Part shown: piece after piece, positions 1 to 11,300 of the stretch
Layout of the letters: every line of letters begins with the position of its first letter
How positions within the stretch are numbered: the stretch's first letter is position 1
Origin: Mycobacterium gordonae
GTDB lineage: Bacteria > Actinomycetota > Actinomycetes > Mycobacteriales > Mycobacteriaceae
Length of the DNA stretch: 64,000 bases
Reading direction: 5' to 3'
Assembly: GCF_017086405.1 (NCBI RefSeq)
Contig: NZ_CP070973.1
Span: 2,822,739 to 2,886,738, forward strand
The notes under the pieces: model-generated
Seen by the model: the letters and a program-made list of their open reading frames with translations, nothing else
What the model was told of the DNA's origin: nothing
Database searches by the model: none
Position numbers and translations under genes: made by a program

Positions 1-1
1 G

Positions 2-388
2 CTGGACACCCACCACCCGGACGTGCTGGCCATCGAGCGGGTGTTCTCCCAGCTCAATGTCTCCACGGTGATGGGTACGGCGCAGGCCGGCGGGGTGATC
101 GCGCTCGCGGCCGCCAAGCGTGACATCGACGTGCACTTCCACACGCCCAGCGAAGTGAAAGCCGCGGTCACCGGCAACGGCAACGCCGATAAAGCGCAGG
201 TCACCGCGATGGTCACCAGAATTCTGGCGTTGCAGGCCAAGCCCACGCCGGCCGATGCCGCCGATGCGCTGGCGCTGGCCATCTGTCACTGCTGGCGGGC
301 GCCGATGCTGGCCCGGATGGCGGCCGCCGAGGCTCAGGCGGCGCAACAGCGCAGCAAGTATCTGGCCAAGTTGAAGGCCGCCCGATGA
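2..388 (+). CDS. ruvC: RuvC Holliday junction resolvase, C-terminal part (5' end outside window)
   Basis: The reading frame is already open at base 2, so only the last 128 residues are seen. RuvC is the endonuclease that cuts Holliday junctions presented by RuvAB. The segment holds the family's conserved end: the stretch [19 protein letters not shown], then the acidic [14 protein letters not shown] motif that carries the last metal-binding aspartates of the active site. Its stop overlaps the start of ruvA in an ATGA junction, as expected for a translationally coupled ruvCAB operon. The mycobacterial operon is usually SOS-induced, but the promoter lies outside the window. Confidence 0.97.
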   Translation: MDTHHPDVLAIERVFSQLNVSTVMGTAQAGGVIALAAAKRDIDVHFHTPSEVKAAVTGNGNADKAQVTAMVTRILALQAKPTPADAADALALAICHCWRAPMLARMAAAEAQAAQQRSKYLAKLKAAR

Positions 389-981
389 TCGCCTCGGTGC
401 GTGGCGAGGTGCTGGAGGTGGCACTGGATCACGCGGTGATCGAGGCGGCGGGAGTCGGGTACCGGGTGAATGCGACACCGTCGACGCTGTCCACGCTGCG
501 GTCGGGCACCGAAGCGCGGCTGATCACCGCGATGATCGTGCGCGAGGACTCGATGACGCTGTACGGGTTCTGCGACGCAGAGACTCGCGATCTGTTCCAG
601 ACGCTGCTCTCGGTCTCCGGCGTGGGGCCACGGTTGGCGATGGCGACGCTGGCCGTCCACGACGCGACGGCGCTGCGTCAGGCATTAGCCGACGGTGACG
701 TCACCGCGCTCACCCGGGTGCCCGGCATCGGCAAACGCAGCGCCGAACGGATGGTGCTGGAACTGCGCGACAAGGTCGGCGCCGTCGCCGGCTCCGGCGC
801 AGCGGCGGCGGGGGTGAACGGTCACGCGGTTCGCGCTCCGGTGGTGGAGGCGCTGGTCGGGCTCGGTTTCGCCGTCAAACAGGCCGAGGAAGCCACCGAC
901 AAGGTGTTGGCCGCCGACCGGGACGCGTCCACTTCGACGGCATTGCGGGCCGCGCTGTCGCTGCTGGGTAAGGCCAAATGA
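385..981 (+). CDS. ruvA: RuvA Holliday junction DNA-binding subunit
   Basis: 198 residues, the usual RuvA length. RuvA tetramers hold the four-way junction open and load the RuvB motor. Visible parts are the N-terminal OB-fold ([12 protein letters not shown] start, about 1-63), two helix-hairpin-helix motifs ([10 protein letters not shown] around residue 76 and [13 protein letters not shown] around residue 112), a glycine/alanine-rich linker near 140, and a C-terminal domain that contacts RuvB (about 150-198). The ATG overlaps the ruvC stop by four bases, and the gene ends in an ATGA overlap with ruvB. Confidence 0.98.
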   Translation: MIASVRGEVLEVALDHAVIEAAGVGYRVNATPSTLSTLRSGTEARLITAMIVREDSMTLYGFCDAETRDLFQTLLSVSGVGPRLAMATLAVHDATALRQALADGDVTALTRVPGIGKRSAERMVLELRDKVGAVAGSGAAAAGVNGHAVRAPVVEALVGLGFAVKQAEEATDKVLAADRDASTSTALRAALSLLGKAK

Positions 982-2024
982 GCGAGTACCCCGACGATTC
1001 CGAAGAGCGTGACGTCTCGCCCGCCCTGGCCGTCGGCGAGGGTGACATCGACGGCAGCCTGCGCCCCCGGTCGCTGCGGGAATTCATCGGCCAGCCGCGG
1101 GTACGCGAGCAGCTGCAGCTGGTGATCGAAGGAGCCAAGAACCGCGGTGGCACCCCCGACCACATCTTGCTGTCCGGGCCACCTGGCCTGGGCAAGACGT
1201 CGTTGGCGATGATCATTGCCGCCGAACTCGGGTCGTCTTTGCGGGTGACGTCGGGGCCGGCTCTGGAACGCGCCGGCGACCTCGCCGCGATGCTGTCCAA
1301 CCTGGTCGAGCACGACGTGCTGTTCATCGACGAGATCCACCGCATCGCCAGGCCCGCGGAAGAGATGCTGTACCTGGCGATGGAGGACTTCCGGGTCGAC
1401 GTGGTGGTCGGCAAAGGTCCGGGAGCCACCTCGATTCCGTTGGAAGTCGCGCCGTTCACGCTGGTTGGGGCGACCACCCGATCCGGTGCCCTGACGGGCC
1501 CGCTGCGCGACCGGTTCGGGTTCACCGCGCACATGGACTTCTACGAGCCGGCCGAGTTGGAGCGGGTGCTGGCCCGGTCCGCGGGCATCCTGGGCATCGA
1601 ACTGGGCGCTGAAGCCGCGGCGGAGATCGCGCGCCGCTCGCGGGGCACGCCGCGGATTGCCAACCGGTTGCTGCGTCGCGTGCGTGACTTCGCGGAGGTG
1701 CGCGCCGACGGCATCATCACCCGCGATGTCGCGAAGTCCGCGCTGGAGGTCTACGACGTCGACGAGTTGGGGTTGGATCGGCTGGACCGGGCGGTGCTCT
1801 CAGCGCTGACCCGCAGTTTCGGCGGCGGTCCGGTGGGAGTGTCGACGCTGGCGGTGGCGGTAGGCGAAGAGGCTGCGACCGTGGAGGAGGTGTGCGAGCC
1901 TTTCCTGGTGCGCGCGGGAATGGTCGCGCGCACGCCGCGAGGCCGGGTGGCCACGGCGCTGGCCTGGACGCATCTGGGCATGACGCCACCCGTCGGGGTC
2001 TCGCAGCCCGGGCTGTTCGACTAG
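978..2024 (+). CDS. ruvB: RuvB Holliday junction branch-migration ATPase
   Basis: 348 residues, full length. RuvB is the hexameric AAA+ motor that drives branch migration with RuvA before RuvC cuts. The Walker A loop GPPGLGKT is at residues 67-74, Walker B LFIDEIHR is near 115, and the sensor-1 region [18 protein letters not shown] follows. The C-terminal winged-helix domain ends in the usual [11 protein letters not shown] segment. The start is fixed by the ATGA overlap with ruvA. A DUF1304 gene follows after ten bases. Confidence 0.98.
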   Translation: MSEYPDDSEERDVSPALAVGEGDIDGSLRPRSLREFIGQPRVREQLQLVIEGAKNRGGTPDHILLSGPPGLGKTSLAMIIAAELGSSLRVTSGPALERAGDLAAMLSNLVEHDVLFIDEIHRIARPAEEMLYLAMEDFRVDVVVGKGPGATSIPLEVAPFTLVGATTRSGALTGPLRDRFGFTAHMDFYEPAELERVLARSAGILGIELGAEAAAEIARRSRGTPRIANRLLRRVRDFAEVRADGIITRDVAKSALEVYDVDELGLDRLDRAVLSALTRSFGGGPVGVSTLAVAVGEEAATVEEVCEPFLVRAGMVARTPRGRVATALAWTHLGMTPPVGVSQPGLFD

Positions 2025-2034
2025 GAGGACTTGG

Positions 2035-2421
2035 ATGGTCACCGCCGCTTTGATTTTCGCCGCGCTGGCCGCGGTCCTGCACGTCTACATCTTCACGATG
2101 GAGTCGCTGACGTGGACTTCCAAGCGCACCCGTGCGACGTTCGGCACCACGGTCGAGGAGGCCGAGACCACCAAGCTGCTGGCCTTCAACCAGGGCTTCT
2201 ACAACTTGTTCCTGGCCATCGTGTCTGGCATCGGCATCGCCGCAGTGTTCACCGGCCACCGCGACGTCGGAGCAGCGCTGGTATTTGCCGGGGTCGGCTC
2301 GATGGCGGCGGCGGCGGTGGTGTTGTTGTTGTCGGCGCGGGACAAGGCGCGCGCCGCGGTGACGCAGGGGCTGTTTCCGGTGATCGCGGTGGTGCTGCTG
2401 CTGGTCGGGCTGCTGACTTAA
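2035..2421 (+). CDS. DUF1304 family membrane protein
   Basis: 128 residues with four hydrophobic segments: about 3-22, 50-68, 78-98 and 106-127. The TMESLTWTSKRTRATFG segment after the first helix and the later FNQGFYNLFLA segment are typical of the DUF1304 family, whose biochemical role is unknown. An AGGAGG ribosome site lies eleven bases before the ATG and only a few bases separate it from the ruvB stop, so it is probably read through from the ruv operon. Nothing in the sequence links it to DNA repair. Confidence 0.88.
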   Translation: MVTAALIFAALAAVLHVYIFTMESLTWTSKRTRATFGTTVEEAETTKLLAFNQGFYNLFLAIVSGIGIAAVFTGHRDVGAALVFAGVGSMAAAAVVLLLSARDKARAAVTQGLFPVIAVVLLLVGLLT

Positions 2422-2581
2422 CTCCCGCAACACCAGTGCCTGCATACCTTGGCCCCACCTCGTTCGAGCGACCAACAACGGCAGCGAAAATCACCGGCTT
2501 AGCTGTGTTCGGTGGACGCAGCGGGTGCTTTAACGCCGGTATGTCCGGGTATCCCCCTTGGTATCTACCGAGGGAGATGTC

Positions 2582-3247
2582 ATGAAAACCATCGAGGACC
2601 GCCCCGCCCGGGGAGGAATCCCGCGCTCGCGCGGCGCCGTGATCGGACTGCTTTTGGTGATCCTGGGCGCCTGGGGCGCGCTCATCCCGTTCGTCGGCCC
2701 CAACTTTGACTTCGCCTACACGCCCGGCCAGGCGTGGACGTCCGCGCGTGGTTGGCTCGAGGTGCTGCCAGGCGTGGCCACGGTACTCGGTGGTCTGCTG
2801 GTCATCGTCTCGCGTAACCGCGGCAGCGCCCTGCTCGGCGGCTGGCTGGCGGCGCTGGGCGGGGCCTGGTTCGTGGTCGGCCGGACGCTCTCCCCGTTGT
2901 CGGGCATCGGCTCGGCCGGCGACCCGGTGGGCGCCACCGACCGCAAGCGCGCCGCGGTAGAACTTGCGTACTTCTCTGGATTGGGTGTCCTGATCGCCTT
3001 CCTGGCCGGAGCGGCGTTGGCCCGCGTGGCGTTCCGGCTGGCGCGCGACGTGCGGTCCGTCGAGCCAGCGGCACATCCGGTGGAACCGGCTGCCGAACCT
3101 CAGTACAGCGGGTTGGTCGAACCCGAGCGCGACGTGTCGACCGACGCGCTGACCACGCCGCGGGACCGGTTCGCACCGGCCAGCGGGGCCGAGACGCGCC
3201 GCGGGGGGTTGTTCCGGCGCCACCGAGCGCCGGTCACACCTCAGTAG
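2582..3247 (+). CDS. Unknown four-helix membrane protein
   Basis: 221 residues from the ATG at 2582, chosen because a GAGGGAG ribosome site sits just upstream; a TTG eight codons earlier is possible. The hydrophobic segments are about 20-38, 61-77, 82-100 and 128-150. A charged, proline-containing cytoplasmic tail follows (about 155-221), rich in arginine and acidic residues. I do not recognise a family. The gene stands alone, 160 bases after the DUF1304 gene and convergent with the PE_PGRS gene downstream. Confidence 0.75.
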   Translation: MKTIEDRPARGGIPRSRGAVIGLLLVILGAWGALIPFVGPNFDFAYTPGQAWTSARGWLEVLPGVATVLGGLLVIVSRNRGSALLGGWLAALGGAWFVVGRTLSPLSGIGSAGDPVGATDRKRAAVELAYFSGLGVLIAFLAGAALARVAFRLARDVRSVEPAAHPVEPAAEPQYSGLVEPERDVSTDALTTPRDRFAPASGAETRRGGLFRRHRAPVTPQ

Positions 3248-3356
3248 GTAGCCGGTCGTCGACACCACAACGATCGCTGGTTACCGGTCGTCTGGGCCCA
3301 TTGCGTTCGATGCACGCTGCAGGGCTTAACGCCCTGCCACGAGCAGGCAGCGGGGA

Positions 3357-6300
3357 TCAACTCGATTGACCGGCGCCACCTTCGCCGGAGGCCCCAAAGA
3401 TAAATTGATACGCCGTGCCGCCGCCGCCGCCGCTGCCGGTGGTGTTGCCGCCGTTACCTCCCCGCGCCGTGAATGAGCTGCCGCCGCCCGCGCCGCCTGC
3501 GGTGCCATCACTGCCCGCGACGCCGTCCTGAAAAATCCCGAAGGTGCCGGTGTCCGCCGTCCCGCCTTGGCCTCCGCCACCGCCGATTGCCGGGGCGCCG
3601 GTGCCGCCAGCCCCTCCAGTACCGAGATTGCCTGCGCCCAGGGAAAACGCATTGCCGCCAGCGCCACCGTTTCCGGCGATGGCACCTGCGTCTCCCGCCG
3701 CGCCACCGCCTCCTCCGCCGCCGCCGAGAGCTTTGCCCTGCGTGACACCGCCGCCCCCGCCCCCGCCGCCGCCGGCTCCGCCCCTGCCACCGATCTCCCC
3801 TGAAGCGGCGGCGCCTCCTCCTCCACCGCCACCGAAACCTCCGAGCGCTGCAGATTGGGTGTGGGGGTCGGTTGCTGCTCCTCCGTTCCCACCGTTGCCG
3901 CCCCCGCCGCCGAGGCCGCCGACGGCCCCGCCGCCTCCGCCAGCGCCGCCGCGTCCGCCCGCACCCCCGCCACCGCCGCCGCCACCCAGCGGGTTCAGAT
4001 TCTGGGCAGTCATCTTGCTCTGACCGCCGACGCCGCCGATGCCTCCGTTACCGCCTTGCCCACCCGCACCGCCTGCGGTGCTGCCCGCACCCGGGGCCCC
4101 GCCGGCGCCGCCGATGCCGCCAGTACCGCCCTGACCGCCGATTGCACCAGTTACGGAAGCGGGGGTTGCGGAGGTGACGGGGGCCCCGGCGCCGCCGGCG
4201 CCGCCGGTGCCGGCGGCCCCGCCGACCCCGCCGGCGCCACTTCCGATGCCGTTGATTCCGGCGCCGCCGGTGCCGCCGGTGCCGCCGGTGCCGCCTTGGC
4301 CGCCTTGGAAGCCCGCTGTTGGGGCGGTCGGGTCGGGATTGCCGTCTTGGCCGGTGGCGCCGTTGCCGCCGGTGCCGCCGTGACCGCCGGTGCCGCCGGT
4401 GCCGTTGGCCCCGGCCGCCCCGCCGTCGACGCGGGCGCCGGCGGCTCCGGCGGAGCCGCCGGTGCCGCCCTGGCCGCCTTGGGCGCCTTTGCCGCCGCCG
4501 GTGTCTCCGGTGATGGTGATGCCGGTGTTGTTGCCGCCGTTGCCGCCGGTTCCTCCTTGGCCGCCGGTGCCGCCGGCGCCGGCTTGGCCACCGCCAAATC
4601 CGTTGAATCCGGCGCCGCCGGTGCCGCCGGTGCCGCCGGTGCCGCCTTGGCCGCCTTGGAAGCCCGCTGTTGGGGCGGTCGGGTCGGAGGTGCCGTCTTG
4701 GCCGGTGGCGCCGTTGCCGCCGGTGCCGCCGTGACCGCCGGTGCCGCCGGTGCCGTTGGCCCCGGCCGCCCCGCCGTCGACGCGGGCGCCGGCGGCTCCG
4801 GCGGAGCCGCCGGTGCCGCCCTGGCCGCCTTGGGCGCCTTTGCCGCCGCCGGTGTCTCCGGTGATGGTGATGCCGGTGTTGTTGCCGCCGTTGCCGCCGG
4901 TTCCTCCTTGGCCGCCGGTGCCGCCGGCGCCGGCTTGGCCACCGCCAAATCCGTTGAATCCGGCGCCGCCGGTGCCGCCGGTGCCGCCGGTGCCGCCTTG
5001 GCCGCCTTGGAAGCCCGCTGTTGGGGCGGTCGGGTCGGAGGTGCCGTCTTGGCCGGTGGCGCCGTTGCCGCCGGTGCCGCCGTGACCGCCGGTGCCGCCG
5101 GTGCCGTTGGCCCCGGCCGCCCCGCCGTCGACGCGGGCGCCGGCGGCTCCGGCGGAGCCGCCGGTGCCGCCCTGGCCGCCTTGGGCGCCTTTGCCGCCGC
5201 CGGTGTCTCCGGTGATGGTGATGCCGGTGTTGTTGCCGCCGTTGCCGCCGGTTCCTCCTTGGCCGCCGGTGCCGCCGGCGCCGGCTTGGCCACCGCCAGA
5301 TCCGTTGATTCCGGCGCCGCCGGTGCCGCCGGTGCCGCCGGTGCCGCCTTGGCCGCCTTGGAAGCCCGCTGTTGGGGCGGTCGGGTCGGAGGTGCCGTCT
5401 TGGCCGGTGGCGCCGTTGCCGCCGGTGCCGCCGTGACCGCCTGTGCCGCCGGTGCCGTTGGCCCCGGCCGCCCCGCCGTCGACTCCGCTCCCGCCCGCTC
5501 CGGCGGAGCCGCCGTTTCCGCCGTGACCACCCTGGGCGCCGATGCCGCCGCCGGTGGCCCCGGTTGTCGTTGTCCCGGTGGCGTCTCCGCCTCGGCCGCC
5601 GCCACCACCGTCGCCTCCGGTGCCGCCTTGGCCGCCGGCACCGCCATGAAGCCCGCCAATACCAACACCGCCGTCGCCGCCTTGGCCGCCCGCACCGCCG
5701 TTGCGGCCCGTCCCGCCCGGCAAGGGGTTGGCATCTGATTTGCCGATCGCGCCGGCATCACCCTGGCCGCCGGTCCCACCGGTGCCGCCCACCCCGCCGG
5801 TGCCGGCGCCCCCAGCGGTTCCCCCGGTGCCAAGGTATCCGCCGTTGCCGCCGGCGCCGCCCGCTCCGGCGGCACCGCCGTTGCCGCCGGTCCCGCCGTT
5901 GCCACCGTCGGTGTCAAATCCCGCGCCGGTGCCGCCGGTGCCGCCTTGCCCGCCCGCTCCGCCGATTCCGCCGGCTCCACCCGACCCGCCTGCACTCAGC
6001 AGCCCGTAGCTGGCCCCCCCGTCTCCGCCGACACCGCCCGCCCCGCCGGCGTACCCGAGGCCGCCTTTGCCGCCCAGCGGTCCCGCTCCCGCGGTACCGG
6101 TCGTGCCGATGGCGCCGGCCCCACCGGCCCCGCCCGTACCGCCCGCGCCGGCGCCTCCACCGATCAGGGCCCGCCCGGCGCCTCCCGTACCACCGGTTCC
6201 ACCTGTCCCGCCGACACCTGCCACGCCGGCTCCGCCGGCACCTCCGGCGCCCCCGGTGCCGCCGAATCCGTTCAACAGCCCCCCGACACCTCCGGCGCCC

Positions 6301-6866
6301 CCGGTGCCGCCCGCGGCCCCGGCTGCGCCGATCCCGCCGGCTCCACCCGCCCCGCCGTTGCCGAACAGACCGGCATCCCCACCCCTTCCGCCAGTCTGGC
6401 CGGCGGGCCCCGATCCGCCGTTGCCGCCGTTACCCCATAGGATTCCGCCCGCTCCGCCTGCCTGCCCGGTGCCTGCGGCGCCGTTGTAGCCGTTGCCGAT
6501 GAGCGGGCGTCCCAGGAAGGTGTTGGTCGGTGTGTTGATCAACGCGAGCACGTTTTGCTCGAGTATCTGAAGTGGGGCGAGGTTGGCAGCCTCGGCCGCG
6601 CCGTACGCTCCCGCGCCGGCACTCAGTGTGCGCATGAACTGCAAGTACGACTGCGCGACCTGCGCGCTAAGCGTCTGGTACTCCTGTCCGAACGTGCCGA
6701 ACACCCTCGTCACGGCCGCGGACACCTCGTCGCCGGCCAGCGGGACGATCTCGGTCGTCAGAGGTGCCGCGACTAAATCGGCCGCTCGGAGTATCTCGCC
6801 GATACCATGCAAGTCGCCCGCAGCTACGGCCAACACCTCGGGCGATGCAATGACAAATGACGACAT
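3357..6866 (-). CDS. PE_PGRS family protein, long form with internal 117-residue repeats
   Basis: 1169 residues in one open frame. The first ~95 residues form a PE domain ([21 protein letters not shown] start, then the [12 protein letters not shown] segment), followed by the linker [11 protein letters not shown] and about 1050 residues of Gly-Gly-Ala/Gly-Gly-X PGRS sequence. PE domains direct secretion through ESX-5, and PGRS proteins are surface-associated. An AAGGAG site lies just upstream of the ATG. The position between ruvB and fadD9, in opposite orientation to ruvB, matches PE_PGRS44 (Rv2591) of M. tuberculosis, so it is probably the positional orthologue, although the PGRS part diverges freely. 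A 351-bp tandem repeat lies in the middle. Confidence 0.93.
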   Translation of the reverse strand: MSSFVIASPEVLAVAAGDLHGIGEILRAADLVAAPLTTEIVPLAGDEVSAAVTRVFGTFGQEYQTLSAQVAQSYLQFMRTLSAGAGAYGAAEAANLAPLQILEQNVLALINTPTNTFLGRPLIGNGYNGAAGTGQAGGAGGILWGNGGNGGSGPAGQTGGRGGDAGLFGNGGAGGAGGIGAAGAAGGTGGAGGVGGLLNGFGGTGGAGGAGGAGVAGVGGTGGTGGTGGAGRALIGGGAGAGGTGGAGGAGAIGTTGTAGAGPLGGKGGLGYAGGAGGVGGDGGASYGLLSAGGSGGAGGIGGAGGQGGTGGTGAGFDTDGGNGGTGGNGGAAGAGGAGGNGGYLGTGGTAGGAGTGGVGGTGGTGGQGDAGAIGKSDANPLPGGTGRNGGAGGQGGDGGVGIGGLHGGAGGQGGTGGDGGGGGRGGDATGTTTTGATGGGIGAQGGHGGNGGSAGAGGSGVDGGAAGANGTGGTGGHGGTGGNGATGQDGTSDPTAPTAGFQGGQGGTGGTGGTGGAGINGSGGGQAGAGGTGGQGGTGGNGGNNTGITITGDTGGGKGAQGGQGGTGGSAGAAGARVDGGAAGANGTGGTGGHGGTGGNGATGQDGTSDPTAPTAGFQGGQGGTGGTGGTGGAGFNGFGGGQAGAGGTGGQGGTGGNGGNNTGITITGDTGGGKGAQGGQGGTGGSAGAAGARVDGGAAGANGTGGTGGHGGTGGNGATGQDGTSDPTAPTAGFQGGQGGTGGTGGTGGAGFNGFGGGQAGAGGTGGQGGTGGNGGNNTGITITGDTGGGKGAQGGQGGTGGSAGAAGARVDGGAAGANGTGGTGGHGGTGGNGATGQDGNPDPTAPTAGFQGGQGGTGGTGGTGGAGINGIGSGAGGVGGAAGTGGAGGAGAPVTSATPASVTGAIGGQGGTGGIGGAGGAPGAGSTAGGAGGQGGNGGIGGVGGQSKMTAQNLNPLGGGGGGGGAGGRGGAGGGGGAVGGLGGGGGNGGNGGAATDPHTQSAALGGFGGGGGGGAAASGEIGGRGGAGGGGGGGGGVTQGKALGGGGGGGGAAGDAGAIAGNGGAGGNAFSLGAGNLGTGGAGGTGAPAIGGGGGQGGTADTGTFGIFQDGVAGSDGTAGGAGGGSSFTARGGNGGNTTGSGGGGGTAYQFIFGASGEGGAGQSS
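4246..5486 (-). repeat. 351-bp in-frame tandem repeat inside the PGRS region (about 3.5 copies)
   Basis: The segment GCCGTTGGC recurs at 4401, 4752, 5103 and 5454, exactly 351 bases apart, and the sequence around each anchor is nearly identical. The unit is 117 codons, so copy-number change keeps the frame. Copies are almost perfect; small differences include GNPD versus GTSD in the encoded protein and NGFG versus NGSG versus NGIG. Such near-identity implies recent unequal crossing-over or gene conversion. Confidence 0.92.
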
Positions 6867-7544
6867 ATTCGATACTCCTTGGTTCGCAATTGCCGATCGG
6901 CGATGAATGCCCGGTAACGCTACCGCGCCGGCGCAAATTCGTCATCAATTTGAATCATCAAATTGGACTATTCTGTGCGGTTTAGCATCGACGATGACAC
7001 TCGATGAAGCGCGACGTTCAGGTAATGCCCGACCCGGATCGTTGGTGGGGGGTGTTAATGCGCGGAAGAACCTGTCCTACAGGGGATTTTTGGACTTGTT
7101 GAATGTTCGAGGCTCGCTGTGGGAAGGCACTCACTACGTGAAGCGGACGTAGTGGTCGTCGCTGACCGGCTGAACCTGCCCGGTTGGCCGAGGCGGATGC
7201 GAGTCATCGTGCGGCGCTAAACGACTCCGCCCCGGGGCCGCGCTGTCGATCCCAGCCTCACACCAGCTGCTGCGAACCGGGAACCCGGAGAACCGCAGAC
7301 CGCCAGCGCCAGCCTGTGGTGAAGTATGCCCCGCACGCCAAGAACCCCAGTGCAACCGAGCCGTCGCCGGTCAGCGCGAAAAGTATTCGAGGATCCTTCG
7401 TGCTTTCATCCTACTTGTGGGTGGCGTAATTCGGCTAGGTGTTGGAAAACCTAGAATCATTAATCAGAATCGGATTTCAATTCTTAGAACCAGCAACTGC
7501 CGAATTCACTACTCGGTGCTGCCTCGGGCAGTTAAAAAGGCCGG
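6867..7544. other. Long intergenic region, no supportable gene
   Basis: About 680 bases separate the PE_PGRS start from the end of the GAF-ANTAR gene. The part next to the PE_PGRS gene and the stretch 7385-7510 are clearly richer in A and T than the neighbours, as expected for promoter DNA. A short inverted repeat with arms CTAGGT and ACCTAG lies at 7435-7454. Open frames of 70-80 codons occur but have no ribosome site or recognisable content. Confidence 0.5.
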
Positions 7545-8255
7545 TCAGTGATTCGCGCGGGTGTCGATGACTCGCTGTGCAATATCGACCAGTGAGGTGT
7601 TGCTCTCTTGGGAGAGCCGGCGCAGCATGTCGAACGCCCGCACGTCGTCGACGTCGAAGCGCTCCATGATGATGCCTTTCGCCTGGCCGATGCGGTCCCG
7701 GCTCGCCACCGCGGATTGCAGGTTCTCACTGTGATGACTGGCCATGAGGGCGGCCGCGGCGTGGGCGGCCAGCACCATGCCGATGGTCTGCCGCTCGGCA
7801 TCCCAGTTCGTCGGCCGGCACCCGAACAGGTTCAGCGCCCCCGCGGTGCGTTCGTGGGTGTAGAGCCGGAAGGACATTCCGCTGAGCACGCCCAGCTGCT
7901 GGGCGGCGGCCGAGTACGCAGGCCACCGGGTCTCGCGGCGGAAGTCTTCGGTGCGCACCAAGACTTCGTCGAGCGCTGCATCGATGCACGGCCCCTCGCC
8001 GAGGGCGTGCTGCAGTGCGTCCAGCTCGTGCGGCAGGTCATCGGTACCGCCGATCGACTCGAAGTGGCCGCCTTTCTTAATCAGCAGGATTCCGGCCGTG
8101 TCCACGCCGGCGATCAGGTCCACCGCCGCGGCGGCTACTTCGGTGAAGATGTCCTCGGCCTGACGGGGTGCGGCGAGGGTGCGGGCCAACTCGGCCATTC
8201 GCAGGGCCAGATCATGGTTGGAGGGCTCAGACATGGGCTTGAGTTTGCCCGCCAT
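7545..8255 (-). CDS. GAF-ANTAR domain regulator
   Basis: About 236 residues. The N-terminal two thirds (about 25-170) look like a GAF sensor domain, with the segments DLIAGVDTAGILLI and EGPCIDAAL. The C-terminal ~60 residues carry an ANTAR RNA-binding domain, recognised by SRDRIGQAKGIIMERFDVD and the following FDMLRRLSQESNTSLVDIA helices. ANTAR proteins bind paired hairpins in mRNA leaders and prevent termination; the GAF domain probably senses a small ligand or redox state. The start is uncertain: ATG at 8255, ATG at 8234 and TTG at 8267 are in frame and none has a good ribosome site. The gene lies just downstream of car on the same strand, with a hairpin between. Confidence 0.85.
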   Translation of the reverse strand: MAGKLKPMSEPSNHDLALRMAELARTLAAPRQAEDIFTEVAAAAVDLIAGVDTAGILLIKKGGHFESIGGTDDLPHELDALQHALGEGPCIDAALDEVLVRTEDFRRETRWPAYSAAAQQLGVLSGMSFRLYTHERTAGALNLFGCRPTNWDAERQTIGMVLAAHAAAALMASHHSENLQSAVASRDRIGQAKGIIMERFDVDDVRAFDMLRRLSQESNTSLVDIAQRVIDTRANH

Positions 8256-8293
8256 AACCGTTGTCAAACCGGGGGCTTGCGCCCGACACCAGT

Positions 8294-8326
8294 GCGGGCG
8301 CCCGGCCGTGACGACCGGACGCCCGC
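8294..8326 (-). terminator. GC-rich hairpin downstream of car
   Basis: Outer arms GCGGGCG (8294-8300) and CGCCCGC (8320-8326) and inner arms CCGG (8302-8305) and CCGG (8315-8318) form a strong hairpin 15 bases after the car stop codon. There is no long U tract, which is common for mycobacterial terminators. Confidence 0.6.
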
Positions 8327-8340
8327 TCCAGCTGTGGCGC

Positions 8341-11300
8341 CTACAGCAACCCGAGTAAGCGCAGATCGCTCACGTACTTGGCGATGATCGCCGGTGTGAC
8401 GTGCGGGATGTCCTTCTCGGGGCCGATCTTGGCCTCTTGCACCGCCGTGCGGAACGCGTCGGTGGGAGCGATCGACCCGTTGATCGGCTTCTCCGGCTTC
8501 TGGTAGTTGTGCAACAGCGGCAGCAGCGAGGCATTGCGCTGCTTCTCCGGGAGGCCACGCAGGGTGGTCTCGAATCGCTGCAACCACTCGCCGTAGTCGG
8601 CGATCCGCTGGACGGCGCATCCGCCCGAGATCATCCAATCGACGAACTCGTCGAAGCCGATGCCGTCGTCGTAGGGGTTCATCACGTGGTAGGTGGCAAA
8701 CCCGTCGCCGCTGCGCGCGCCGAGCACCGCCACGGCTTCGGCAATGAACTCGACCGGCAGACCGTCGTAGTGGGCTCGCTGCCGGTTACCCTCACCGTCC
8801 AGCTCGTAGAACGAAGCGGGTGCGATGCCGGTGGCAGCCAGGCTCAAGATCGTCCGGGTGAACATGTCCGGCACGTTGAGCTGGCCCGCCCAGGTGGTGT
8901 CGGCCAGGATCATGTCGCAGCGGAACACCGCGACCGGCAGACCGCACAGGTCGTGCGCCTCGCGCAGCAGCACCTCGCCGGCCCACTTGCTGTTCGCGTA
9001 GCCGTTGGCGTAACCGTCGTCGATCCGGCGGGTTGAACTGATCTGCCGAATGTCGGCTTCCTCGGTGAATTCACCCGACGCGATGCCGCCGCCGACCGCA
9101 ATCGTCGAGGTGTAACTGAAGGGCTTGATCTTGCTGGTCAACGCCAGCCGGATCAGCTCCGCGGTACCCAGCGCGTTCGGTCCGAACAGCTGGCTGTAGG
9201 GCAACACGTGGTTGACCAGCGCAGCCGGGTCGACGATCACGTCCACCGTCTCGGCCAAGCGCTGCCAGGTGGCGCGGTCCAGACCGAGGTCCGCTTCGCC
9301 TTTGTCGCCGGCCAGCACCTCGAGATGCTTGGCGGCCAGTTCCCGGTAGTGCGCCAGCAGCTTGGGGTCGCCGCTGTCGAACGTGCCGTCCAGGCGGGCG
9401 CGGGCATCCTCGTCCGATTTCGCGCGCACCAGGCAGATCACCTTGCCGTCCACCAGCGCCATCCGCTGCAGCCATTCCAGCGCCAGATAGCGGCCCAGGA
9501 AGCCGGTGGCTCCGGTCAGCAGCACGGTGCGCACCTGGTTGCCCGGAGCCGGAAGGATGGCTGCCGCCGCCAGCGTGTCGGCGTCGATGAACTTGTCCAG
9601 CGTGAGGTCACCGGCGTGCACCTCCACGGCGTCGCGGCCGTGCACCGACGCGAACGTGGGCCGTTTGGAGCCCGGCTGACGCGCCGCCTCGATATAGGAG
9701 GCCAGCGCCTGCAGGTCGTTGGCCGGGCTGACGATGACGCCTACCGGCACCTCGACCCCGAAGATCTCCTGCAGCAGGTTGGCGAAGGTCAACGCCGACA
9801 ACGAGTCCCCGCCGAGGTCGGTGAAGTGCGCGTCGGGGGACAGGTCGCTGCTCGCGGTGCCCAGCATCGCGGCCGCGGCCCGGCTCACCGTCTCCAGTAC
9901 CGGTCCGTGGACTCCGGCGCGACGCAGCTCGCTCAGTTCGCTGGCCTGGCCGGCGGCCAGGTCGGCGTAGAGCTGTTCCAGCCGCTCACCGTAGTGCGCC
10001 TTCAGCTTCGGCCACGCCAGCTTGCGGATACCGGTCAACAGACCGTTCTCCAGGGTGAACGGGGTGGTCTCGACGATGAAGTCGCGCGGTACCTCGTAGG
10101 ACTGCAGACCGGCGTCTTTCGCGACGTTCTGCAGCGAGTCGGCGATCATCGGCTTCAGCGCCTCGACGCCGTGCGCAGCCAATGCGTCGTCGGTCGGCAC
10201 TACGACAGCCAGCAGGTAGGGGTGCGCGCTGTTTCCGTAGACGTAGATCTGCCGGACCAGCGAGCTGTTGCCGAACACGGCTTCCAGCTTGGCGACGGTG
10301 ACGAATTCGCCCTGGGCGAGCTTGAGCACGTTGTTGCGGCGGTCGACGTAGCGCACCTGGTTCGGAGCGACTTCGGCAACGACGTCACCGGTGCGGTAGT
10401 AGCCGTCCTCGTCGAACACGCTGGCCGTGATCTCGGGGCGCTTGTAGTAACCGGGGAACAGGTTCTCGGTCTTGAGCAGCAGCTCCCCGCGGGGGTAGGG
10501 CTGATCGGTCGTGAAGTAGCCGAGGTCCGGCACGTCGACCAGCTTGTAGTCGATGACCGGCGGCCGCTGCACCTCGCCGTCGAACAGCACCATTCCGGCC
10601 TCGGTGGAGCCGTAGCCGTCCAGCAGGTGCATCTCCAGTAGCGACTCCGCCCATTTCTTCAACTCCGGGGAGGTAGGCGCCGAACCCGTCATCGCGAAGA
10701 TGAAGCGACCGCCCAGCAGGTTCTCCCGCTGGTCGACCAGGACCTCGGCCTCAACGGCAGTGCGGTCCCCGCCTTCAAGCAACCGGGCCGGATGGCCTGG
10801 CTCCTCCTCCGACTCGTGCCTCGTCGGCATCGTCGCCAGGCGGCGGTCCACCTCGCTCTGGAACTCGCCGTAGAGCGTCTCCCAGATGCGCGGCACGAAA
10901 TTCATCTCGGTGGGCCGCACCAGCGCGAGGTCTTCCAGGAACGTCGACAGGTCGCTCTTGGCGGCGAAGAATGCGGTGCCGCCGTTGCCGAGGGTGCCGT
11001 ACAGGATCCCGCGTCCCATGACGTGGCTCATCGGCATGAAGTTCAGGGTGATCGACGCCGCGGTCGGTCCGAACCAGTTCTTGGCCGACCGGCGGAACAT
11101 CTTGCCGACGTTGCGCTGCGGGTACATCGCGCCCTTGGGTGCGCCAGTGCTGCCGGAGGTGTAGATCAGCAGGGCCAGGGCGTCGTCGGCGAGCTCTGCG
11201 TGTGGTCGGGCCGGCGTCGCCGCACCGCGCTTGAGGACCTCGCCCAGCGTCTCGACAGTCACATCGAGGTCCGCGAGCGCGGCCACGGCGTTTTGCAGTG

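Noticed and set aside
3855..6502. Long plus-strand open frames rich in Ala, Pro, Arg or Gly opposite the first PE_PGRS gene
   Set aside because: They are the complementary frames of GGC-rich PGRS repeats; composition explains their openness and they have no ribosome sites or known domains.
6907..7152. 81-codon plus-strand open frame upstream of the PE_PGRS gene
   Set aside because: No ribosome site, no recognisable content, and it overlaps the probable PE_PGRS promoter.
7134..7355. 73-codon minus-strand open frame between the PE_PGRS and GAF-ANTAR genes
   Set aside because: No start signal and no family resemblance; left as intergenic.
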